From assembly GCA_052148715.1 (NCBI GenBank), contig JBKQHQ010000236.1, positions 1-11,909 on the forward strand: a DNA stretch of 11,909 nt, given 5' to 3'. Origin of the DNA: JBKQHQ01 sp052148715 (GTDB taxonomy: Bacteria > Pseudomonadota > Alphaproteobacteria > Rhizobiales > Xanthobacteraceae). Below are positions 6,521 to 11,909 of this stretch, in pieces; the stretch's first letter is position 1; every line of letters begins with the position of its first letter. The translations under genes were made by a program, and so were the position numbers. The notes under the pieces are model-generated. The model did no database searches. It saw nothing but the letters and a program-made list of their open reading frames with translations, and had not been told where the DNA came from.

Positions 6521-7561
6521 TCAGAACGCAAAGCCTAGGCCGGCGAACACGACGCCCACGTCGCGATGAGCTTGCGGAAACGTTCCATTGACTCCCGCGA
6601 TACCGCTGGCGCCCGCCGTGAACTCCTGTGCCGCCAGCAAGGCGTCGTTGATGATGTGGTAGTAGCGGGCGCCGCCCTTAATGTACCAGTTGCCCAGCCG
6701 TTTCGGGACTATGGAATCGAGCGCCAGCTTGGCCTGTAGTCCGGTGGTGAACACACCGAAATTGCTGAGCGAGCAGGGCGAGCCGGTTCCTGCTGGGAGA
6801 GATCCCAAGGGTCCGCAGAAATTCGTGGTGCCGTCGTTGCGGTTCCAGTAGTCCGTCGGACCAACCGTGATCCAGGTGGGCGCCGTCAGCACCAGGGGCA
6901 CGCCCGTGTACTTCTTGAGGTCGAGGGTCGGCACCACACCAACCTCGACATCGTAGATATTGCCTCGCTGGCCCATAACGACCGTCGACGGTCCGATTAC
7001 CTCGTAGAACAGCTTGACGTAGGGATGTATCGAGATCGGCCACCCCCAACTGGTGTCGTCGTACAACAAGCTGAACTCGATATTACGCTCGGTTGACGGA
7101 AAACTCGTGGAGAGATCGGCCGCCGGCGGAATGAACTCGATATATTGCACGCCGAACGTCCAGTTCTTCGCGAATACGACGTTCGTACCGACCCACCAGT
7201 CGAACTCGTTCCACGCGCCCACATGCGGATCGTGCTGCTCGCTCCAAAGGTCATTCCACACGCCGGTATAGAAGCTGACGTCGTTGATGAAGCCCGTCTT
7301 GTCCTTGTAGAGGTCGAATATCAGCCCGGCGGCCACCTGCGTGTCCAAGCCGGTTCCGTGCACCAGCAGGCCCCGCGGCGTGATGTAGTCGTTTTGGTAA
7401 GTAGCGTCGATGAAGCCGTGAATATCCAAGACCGGCGGCGGCTCCGGCGGTGCCTTTAGCGGAATTAGGTCCGCCGCGGAGGCGAAAAATCCGCCCACAC
7501 CCCAACTCAAGAGCGCCCCAAGCACGAGCGCAACGAACTTTCCCCCACCGAACTGTCTCAT
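6521..7561 (-). CDS. Outer-membrane beta-barrel protein (porin-like)
   Basis: The protein has 346 residues from ATG 7561. A signal peptide (hydrophobic core at 9-27, cleavage after ASA at about residue 29) is followed by ADLIPLKAPPEPPPV. That is the charged/proline start typical of mature outer-membrane proteins in Bradyrhizobium. The rest alternates short strands rich in aromatic residues (HGFIDATYQNDY, NEFDWWVGTNVVFAKNW, FGVQYIEF, YIKGGARYYHI) and ends in GLGFAF. A C-terminal Phe is the recognition signal for the BAM complex. Two cysteines lie close together in one loop (FCGPLGS and SPCSLS) and might form a disulfide. The frame is open back to a GTG at 7597, but ATG 7561 has GAGGGG just ahead and gives a normal signal peptide. 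The specific barrel family is not certain and no substrate can be named. Confidence 0.8.
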   Translation of the reverse strand: MRQFGGGKFVALVLGALLSWGVGGFFASAADLIPLKAPPEPPPVLDIHGFIDATYQNDYITPRGLLVHGTGLDTQVAAGLIFDLYKDKTGFINDVSFYTGVWNDLWSEQHDPHVGAWNEFDWWVGTNVVFAKNWTFGVQYIEFIPPAADLSTSFPSTERNIEFSLLYDDTSWGWPISIHPYVKLFYEVIGPSTVVMGQRGNIYDVEVGVVPTLDLKKYTGVPLVLTAPTWITVGPTDYWNRNDGTTNFCGPLGSLPAGTGSPCSLSNFGVFTTGLQAKLALDSIVPKRLGNWYIKGGARYYHIINDALLAAQEFTAGASGIAGVNGTFPQAHRDVGVVFAGLGFAF

Positions 7562-7898
7562 ATGCCCCTCGCTACGACGCAACGATGTCCTATTCACCCG
7601 ACTGACAAGACCACGCTACGATCGCTTCCCCATTGATGAATACCACACACACGAGCTAGAACCGGGTTCCCCAAATCTACAAGTCTAAAGCACGGGCAAT
7701 TGCTGATTTATTCAGCAAAGATTACGAAAATAAAATCGTGTTGCTGATAGGTCACGCCTCCGGCAATCGTTATCTATCGGCGCGGTTCATCTGCCCCGAT
7801 CGATGGTTACCCTGGAGCGAGGCTGCATTGATACTCACTGCAGCGCCAGAACCTATCACATAGTGCCTACCACTCACGGCCGCCCTCGTTTTTTCGCC
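7562..7898. other. Promoter-bearing gap upstream of the porin gene
   Basis: This 337-base gap separates the porin gene from the upstream winged-helix gene on the same strand. I see no gene in it. Around 7700-7750 it is AT-rich and carries three copies of the 7-base word TTGCTGA or its complement, listed separately. It should contain the porin promoter, but no -35/-10 pair stands out clearly. Confidence 0.5.
7700..7747. promoter_or_regulatory. Cluster of TTGCTGA half-sites, possible operator
   Basis: TTGCTGA (7700-7706) and TCAGCAA (7712-7718) form a perfect palindrome around TTTAT, and a third copy, TTGCTGA, lies at 7741-7747, 41 bases (about four helical turns) from the first. It lies about 140-185 bases upstream of the porin start. 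The arrangement resembles binding sites for a dimeric regulator, but no known consensus is matched. Confidence 0.4.
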
Positions 7899-8469
7899 TT
7901 AGGACGCATCTCTTTGCTCACGAGTCTCCTGGTCGCTTTGCGCTTCTCTGGTCTCGCCACCGGGCAGTTTGTGAGCAACAAGATTGTAACCGGCAGTATT
8001 CAGTTTGAACTGCCCCCTATCCAGTGCGCTCAGGTATCCCGCGTTCTTTGCATTTGCGAGTGTCACGCCTGCCAGGGCAGCCGGAAGGCGGAAGCCGGCC
8101 TCCGTGAAGTACTTCTCGATATCGTCTGATATGAGGTAGTCTCGCCGCTCATGTGCTGGAGCCAAGTGAGCAACGTAGTAACCAATAACCGCGACCTTCT
8201 CATTGACGGTCTTCGGGCTCTTTTCCGCCGCGAAGCTTCGCATATCAGCGGCTTCAAAAAGAGCCGGCGCCGAAGGATTCGGCCGAGTTGGATGGATACC
8301 AGGAATGCTCGGCCTCTGAGCGGGTGCCGCCGGCTCGGGGGTCAGCGATATACCAAACCTCTTGAGCACGAACTCCAGGACATTGAACCCGAGCCTCCTG
8401 ATCAAGCGGCCTCAGCGTTGACATCAATATGGATATCGCCTCTACGGCATCCCTCGATTCGTCCGACAT
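7899..8469 (-). pseudogene. Frameshifted gene for a winged-helix-like protein of unknown function
   Basis: Two minus-strand frames join into one protein. From ATG 8469 (GAGAG about seven bases upstream) the first reads MSDESRDAVEAISILMS, then TLRPLDQEARVQ. Removing one base near 8382 continues it as VLEFVLKRFGISLTP and on to the stop at 7899, about 189 residues. The joined stretch LDQEARVQ-VLEFVLKRFGI matches a pattern seen in intact proteins with this layout (PLdpEaRxRVLeyVlkRlgI), so the break is real in this sequence. After a proline-rich linker, the C-terminal half (KTVNEKVAVIGYYVAHL, ISDDIEKYFTEAGFRLPA, NAKNAGYLSALDRGQFKLN) looks like a winged-helix domain, with a wing at DRGQFKL. The last residues are charged. 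Such proteins are mostly uncharacterised. It may be a recent pseudogene or a sequencing error. Confidence 0.6.
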
Positions 8470-8613
8470 TGAACTCTCACGGAACCCACGATTGCTGCTC
8501 TAGCGCTCAACGGAGAAAAAGATTACAGCGCCCAATCGCCCTGCCTGTTGGTTAATATTTTGGCATACGATGAGTTTTTAGGCAAAAAGATCGATATCCA
8601 CCAGTTTTTTTGC

Positions 8614-8629
8614 TGGCCAGATCTTTGCT
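8614..8629 (+). promoter_or_regulatory. Sigma-54-type promoter of urtA
   Basis: TGGCCAG-ATCT-TTGCT matches the sigma-54 consensus TGGCACG-N4-TTGCW, with the invariant GG and GC at the exact spacing; only two bases of the -24 box (AC to CA) differ. Transcription would begin near 8640, giving a leader of about 68 bases. Control of urea uptake by RpoN/NtrC is established in many bacteria, so the placement makes sense. I found no convincing NtrC site upstream. Confidence 0.6.
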
Positions 8630-8707
8630 GCGATGCAATACATGCAACATGCTCCTGGCGCCGCGGGCAAGCTGGTGCCGGGGGGCTAAAACACAAAGGA
8701 CATCGCA

Positions 8708-10024
8708 ATGCTGGAATCGATTAGGGCGGTCGCTGCGCGACCGATCGGCCGTCGCCGGCTTCTAGCCGCGGCGGGACTGGCCATATGCCTTGCGTCCGGG
8801 CTGCCCGCTCAGGCCCAGGATACGATCAAGGTCGGCGTGCTGCACTCCCTTTCCGGAACGATGGCCATCAGCGAGACCACGCTGAAGGACGTCATGCTCA
8901 TGCTCATCGAGGAGCAGAACAAGAAAGGCGGGTTGCTGGGCAAGAAGCTCGAGGCCGTTGTCGTCGACCCCGCCTCGAACTGGCCGCTCTTTGCCGAGAA
9001 GGCGCGGGAGTTGATCAGCAAGGACAAGGTCGCGGCGGTGTTCGGCTGCTGGACCTCGGTATCGCGCAAGTCGGTGTTGCCGGTCTTCAAGGAGCTCAAC
9101 AGCATCCTCTTCTACCCGGTGCAGTATGAGGGTGAGGAAAGCGAGCGCAACGTCTTCTACACGGGAGCGGCGCCGAACCAGCAGGCGATCCCTGCCGTCG
9201 ATTACCTGATGAAGGAGGAAAAGGTGCAGCGCTGGGTGCTGGAAGGCACCGATTACGTCTACCCCCGCACCACCAATAAGATCCTAGAAGCCTATCTCAA
9301 GTCCAAAGGCGTGAAGGACGAGGACATCTCGATCAACTACACCCCGTTCGGCCATGCGGATTGGCAGACGCGCGTCGCCGCGATCAAGAAGTTTGGTTCC
9401 GAAGGCAAGAAGACCGCCGTGGTGTCCACCATCAACGGCGATGCGAACGTTCCGTTCTATAAGGAGCTCGGCAACCAAGGCGTCAAGGCGAAGGACATCC
9501 CGGTCGTCGCCTTCTCGGTTGGCGAGGAGGAGTTGGCGGGTGTCGATACCAAGCCGCTGGTCGGGCATCTCGCGGCCTGGAATTACTTCGAATCGATCGA
9601 CACGCCGGCGAACAAGGAGTTCATTGCCAAATGGCACGCCTTCATCAAGGATCCGAAGCGCACCACTAATGACCCGATGGAAGCCCACGTTATCGGCTTC
9701 GCCATGTGGGTGAAGGCGGTCGAGAAGGCCGGCACGACCGATCCCGACAAGGTGATCGAGGCGCTGCCGGGCATCAAGGCGCCGAACCTTACCGGCGGGG
9801 TCTCAGAGTTGCTCCCCAACCACCATATCACCAAGCCCGTGTTCATCGGCGAAGTGCGCGGCGACGGGCAGTTCGACGTGGTGTGGAAGACCGACGGGCT
9901 GGTCCCGGGCGCGGCTTGGTCGCCTTATCTCGAGGGCTCCAAGGACCTGGTCGCCGATTGGGTGACGCTCAAATGCGGCAATTACAACACCAAGACCAAG
10001 AAGTGCGGCGGGCAGGGCACCTGA
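8708..10024 (+). CDS. urtA: Urea ABC transporter, urea-binding protein UrtA
   Basis: The product is the periplasmic urea-binding component of the UrtABCDE importer, which captures urea for nitrogen supply. The protein has 438 residues. The signal region carries GRRRLLAAAGL (14-24), a possible twin-arginine motif, and AQA cleavage near residue 36. The mature protein begins DTIKVGVLHSLSGTMAISE, the hallmark of UrtA, followed by NKKGGLLGKKLEAVVVDPAS, AAVFGCWTSVSRKSVLPVF, FYPVQYEGEE, GTDYVYPRTTN and NDPMEAH, all typical of this subfamily rather than of LivK. The length is normal. ATG 8708 has AAAGGA seven bases ahead. A sigma-54 promoter match lies upstream. urtB, normally the next gene, is absent for at least 1.9 kb, so the gene is an orphan copy or the operon has been broken. 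Confidence 0.95.
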   Translation: MLESIRAVAARPIGRRRLLAAAGLAICLASGLPAQAQDTIKVGVLHSLSGTMAISETTLKDVMLMLIEEQNKKGGLLGKKLEAVVVDPASNWPLFAEKARELISKDKVAAVFGCWTSVSRKSVLPVFKELNSILFYPVQYEGEESERNVFYTGAAPNQQAIPAVDYLMKEEKVQRWVLEGTDYVYPRTTNKILEAYLKSKGVKDEDISINYTPFGHADWQTRVAAIKKFGSEGKKTAVVSTINGDANVPFYKELGNQGVKAKDIPVVAFSVGEEELAGVDTKPLVGHLAAWNYFESIDTPANKEFIAKWHAFIKDPKRTTNDPMEAHVIGFAMWVKAVEKAGTTDPDKVIEALPGIKAPNLTGGVSELLPNHHITKPVFIGEVRGDGQFDVVWKTDGLVPGAAWSPYLEGSKDLVADWVTLKCGNYNTKTKKCGGQGT

Positions 10025-10047
10025 CGCGCGCTTGTTCCAGAAAATGG

Positions 10048-10077
10048 TCTGCCCTCGGGGCTTGAACCGAGGGCAGA
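10048..10077 (+). terminator. Perfect 11-bp hairpin after urtA
   Basis: TCTGCCCTCGG (10048-10058) pairs perfectly with CCGAGGGCAGA (10067-10077) around an 8-base loop, 24 bases past the urtA stop. Only TGTTCTT follows rather than a true T run, so it may be a weak terminator or an mRNA-stabilising 3' end structure. Confidence 0.55.
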
Positions 10078-10534
10078 TGTTCTTCGATGAGATAGGGTGC
10101 GAAAAAACATGTGAGTCTGAAGCAAGTTCCGAGCAGCCTAATCGGGGTTTGCTCCACGCGCGCAGCCGCTTCCCTCGTTTCCAATTCTGCGCTTCGGGGG
10201 CTGTACTAATTCAAAACAAGTGTCCTAAGTTGCAGAAAGCGGTGTCCTTAATTAGCTCCACGGTGAAAGCATTACATGCTCGTCTCTCTTCTTTTTAGCC
10301 AGTTGGCGGCCTCATTCATTGTGTGTCCGCCTTGAATTTAGTATTTATGGGCCGTGTCCAGCGCTTCGACAGAGCTCCGCAGCCCCGTTAACCAAGATTC
10401 GTGACGCCCCGCGCCCAACCTGCGTAGTGCGTGTCGAAGCGTGCGCCGCGATCTGGGCGCGCTTTTTCCAAGCGTTCCGCCGTTCTCCAAGGAGATCGCC
10501 TCGATCGACTGCCGTCACTAATTTAGCCCGCGAT

Positions 10535-10553
10535 CCGGCCATTGTTTGGCCGG
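10535..10553 (+). terminator. Short GC hairpin CCGGCC-ATTGTTT-GGCCGG
   Basis: A perfect 6-bp stem around a 7-base loop is followed by TTTAAT on the + strand. No + strand gene ends nearby, and it sits 33 bases from the stronger minus-strand terminator, so its role is uncertain. Confidence 0.3.
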
Positions 10554-10585
10554 TTTAATGCGGCCGGGGCTGCTGCTGTGTGCAG

Positions 10586-10615
10586 GAAAAGAAAAAGCCG
10601 CCCTGGAGAGGCGGC
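10586..10615 (-). terminator. Rho-independent terminator, minus strand
   Basis: On the minus strand GCCGCC (10615-10610), a 7-base loop and GGCGGC (10602-10597) are followed directly by TTTTTCTTTT (10596-10587). This is a textbook terminator. The nearest minus-strand gene, the response regulator, ends 210 bases earlier, so the transcript has a long 3' tail or another RNA lies between. Confidence 0.75.
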
Positions 10616-10826
10616 AGTTAAGGGATGGCCGGGCCTCTGGGTTGGGGACCGAAAAGCCCATCCATACGCACAGAAATGTACACGGATTTTATGCGCGAAC
10701 AAGCGTGAAATTTGGACGATTGCCGCGCATAAGGCCAGCAAGAGAGATCGTGAACCGGTCGGCGCCGAATGGCTCCGATGTGCGGGCTAAACTTCGAATT
10801 TCGGATTACATGACAGTCTTGTTAGA

Positions 10827-11576
10827 TTAATTTTCTGCCACATCCCCATGCGGGCAATAGCCGCTCTCCGTCGGCTCCTGGCCTCCGTCATCCGTGTCAA
10901 GTCGGTAGCCGATGCCGAGCTCAGTTCGAATGAGGCGCGGGCGGGTAGGATCGGCTTCGATCTTTCTGCGCAGATTTCGGATCATGATGCGCAAATAATG
11001 CATGTCGTTCAGATGGAGCGTGCCCCAGACTTCCTTGAGCAGATGCTGGTGCGTGAGCACGTGCCCGGCATGCTGGGCGAGGATCTCGAGCAACCGGTAC
11101 TCCTTATGCGTCAGGCTGATCCGCCGGCCCTCGACCGAGACCGAACGGGCCGCAAAGTCGAGTGTGACGTGGCCGAGCTTGAGCACAACTTCGCCACGCA
11201 TCGTATGCTGGCGACGCATGGCGGCCCGCCCGCGCGCCACCAGCTCGGCCATCCCGAATGGCTTGACGACATAATCGTCGGCGCCGAGGTCGAGCGGTCG
11301 AACCTTTTCGTTCTCGCTCGTTCGCCCCGAGAGGATGATGACCGGCACATCCGACCATGAGCGACAACGCTGAAGCACCTCGGCGCCGTCCATGTCAGGC
11401 AGACCAAGATCGAGGATGATCAAATCCGGAGGGCGCAACATTACTGACCCGACGCCTTCACCGGCGGTCTTGGCCTCGCGCACCGAGAAGCCGGCGGCGC
11501 CGAAGCCGGATCGCAGAAGTCGTCGGATTTGAAGCTCGTCGTCAATGATGAGTACGGTAGGCACCGTGCCACTCAT
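10827..11576 (-). CDS. kdpE: OmpR-family response regulator, KdpE-like
   Basis: This is a two-component response regulator of the KdpE type, which in its best-known form activates the high-affinity K+ uptake operon kdpFABC after phosphorylation by KdpD. From ATG 11576 it has 249 residues. The receiver domain spans 6-120, with acidic residues D12/D13, phospho-acceptor D56 (LDLGLPDMDG), S83 and K105 (VVKPFG). The winged-helix output domain spans about 130-227 (LTHKEYRLLEILAQHAG, VLTHQHLLKEVWG, YLRIMIRNLRRKIE, RTELGIGYRL), all very KdpE-like. A polar tail of about 20 residues follows. ATG 11576 is preferred because GAGGGA lies nine bases ahead and the protein then begins just before TVLIIDDE; ATG 11597 is possible. 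The frame stays open up to 11789, inside the IS, which is not a credible start. No kdpD or kdpABC is in the window. Confidence 0.8.
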   Translation of the reverse strand: MSGTVPTVLIIDDELQIRRLLRSGFGAAGFSVREAKTAGEGVGSVMLRPPDLIILDLGLPDMDGAEVLQRCRSWSDVPVIILSGRTSENEKVRPLDLGADDYVVKPFGMAELVARGRAAMRRQHTMRGEVVLKLGHVTLDFAARSVSVEGRRISLTHKEYRLLEILAQHAGHVLTHQHLLKEVWGTLHLNDMHYLRIMIRNLRRKIEADPTRPRLIRTELGIGYRLDTDDGGQEPTESGYCPHGDVAEN

Positions 11577-11733
11577 CGGTTTCCGTCCCTCAAGCATAGG
11601 AGTCCCTGATGGGACTCGTTCGTTGGGCGATTCCTCCAGAGATCTGGTGCGCGCGACCGACGCGGAGAAAAAAACGCCCACGGCCGACCCTCTGGGCCGG
11701 TCAACGGTCAGCAGCGCTGCTGGATCGTCCCTA

Positions 11734-11909
11734 GAGCGGATTCCGCTCATGTTCGAACATAACCGGCGTGGCGAAAGAAGTCCCTGCATTCTTTTGGGCT
11801 GAAACTGTTAACAATGCGGCCGATCCTACGCCGCAAGCATTGAATTGTGCGCTCTGCCGCCTTGCGTAGATGCGCCTTCAGTTTGCTGAAGGCCAATTCG
11901 ATCGGATTA
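11734..11909 (-). mobile_element. 3' end of an IS630-family insertion sequence
   Basis: The end of the element is placed at GAGCGGATTCCGCTC (11734-11748), a perfect 7+1+7 palindrome directly preceded by TA (11732-11733). IS630 elements insert at TA and duplicate it. The palindrome overlaps the transposase stop codon. The element runs off the right edge of the window, so its other end and the TA copy on the far side cannot be seen. The exact boundary is inferred. Confidence 0.65.
11747..11909 (-). CDS. IS630-family transposase, C-terminal part (partial)
   Basis: The minus strand from 11908 encodes NPIELAFSKLKAHLRKA, then AERTIQCLRRRIGRIVNSF, then SPKECRDFFRHAGYVRT and a TGA at 11749-11747: 53 residues. 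NPIE-x-x-F-x-K-L-K is the region around the last catalytic Glu of the DDE/DDD domain in IS630/Tc1-mariner transposases (usual form SPDLNPIE...FAKLK), and SPxECxxxFxxAGY is the family's common C-terminus. The start lies outside the window. The product catalyses cut-and-paste movement of the element. Whether the full gene is intact cannot be judged here. Confidence 0.85.
   Translation of the reverse strand, partial: NPIELAFSKLKAHLRKAAERTIQCLRRRIGRIVNSFSPKECRDFFRHAGYVRT

Larger units (their letters stand above)
10025..10826. other. 800-base gap without a convincing gene
   Basis: No reading frame here has a start signal, composition or domain that would support a gene. The gap holds a hairpin right after urtA (10048-10077), two short direct repeats GTGTCCTAA (10220-10228) and GTGTCCTTA (10242-10250), a hairpin at 10535-10553 (CCGGCC-N7-GGCCGG) and a clear minus-strand terminator (10586-10615). 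Composition is lower in GC between about 10200 and 10350. It may be the scar of lost urt genes or of a mobile element, but no remnant can be named. Confidence 0.5.

Noticed and set aside
10362..10441. Perfect 10-bp inverted repeat CGCTTCGACA/TGTCGAAGCG with 60 bases between
   Set aside because: At this arm length and spacing about one such pair is expected by chance in 12 kb, and nothing nearby gives it a role.
11577..11789. Upstream extension of the response regulator to an ATG inside the IS end
   Set aside because: It would start within the transposon, lacks a ribosome binding site, and adds 71 residues not found in KdpE. ATG 11576 has a good Shine-Dalgarno and normal family length.
1..11909. 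CRISPR array, tRNA, rRNA, retron or phage genes
   Set aside because: No regularly spaced repeats, no tRNA-like cloverleaf or rRNA motifs, and no reverse transcriptase or phage structural proteins are visible on either strand.

Overview
The window looks like a chromosomal segment of an alphaproteobacterium of the Bradyrhizobium type (Hyphomicrobiales). This rests on the GC-rich codon use, the gene families present (solitary periplasmic binding proteins, a wHTH-TolB-like-TPR regulator, a porin with the start of its mature chain typical of this group), and a fragment resembling a dispersed repeat common in rhizobial genomes. The assignment is from recognition of families, not from a database search.

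Layout, left to right. A 59-residue secreted protein (281-460, +) is followed by a terminator-like hairpin. Two minus-strand genes come next. One is a small membrane protein resembling the GlsB/YeaQ/YmgE family (1151-1639). The other is a broken gene (705-1154) that joins the start of a small zinc-ribbon-type protein to the C-terminal half of a DUF4145/HEPN-like protein, with an in-frame stop. After a 500-base gap holding a rhizobial repeat fragment comes a module of three genes. A short-chain dehydrogenase (2155-2922, -) lies just downstream of a winged-helix/TPR regulator (2982-4529, -). Both diverge from a branched-chain-amino-acid-type substrate-binding protein (4659-6068, +). The regulator and binding protein share a promoter region of about 130 bases that holds two inverted repeats, so local control is plausible.

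A 450-base convergent gap contains a 73-base palindrome and a probable terminator for the next gene, an outer-membrane beta-barrel protein (6521-7561, -). Upstream of that is a gene for a winged-helix-like protein of unknown role (7899-8469, -), which carries a single-base frameshift. urtA (8708-10024, +) encodes the urea-binding protein of an ABC transporter. A good sigma-54 promoter match lies about 80 bases before its start, which fits nitrogen control. No urtBCDE genes follow. Instead there are 800 bases without a convincing gene, containing three hairpins. The window ends with a KdpE-type response regulator (10827-11576, -) and the 3' end of an IS630-family transposase (11747-11909, -). 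The insertion lies where kdpD would be expected, and the bases between the two may keep traces of a kinase tail.

Overall this is a patchwork accessory region: two binding proteins without permeases, a response regulator without its kinase, two broken genes, and an IS end. I see no convincing new multi-gene system. The items most worth checking are the regulator/dehydrogenase/binding-protein module, the frameshifted winged-helix gene, the chimeric HEPN-like remnant, and the orphan sigma-54-type urtA.
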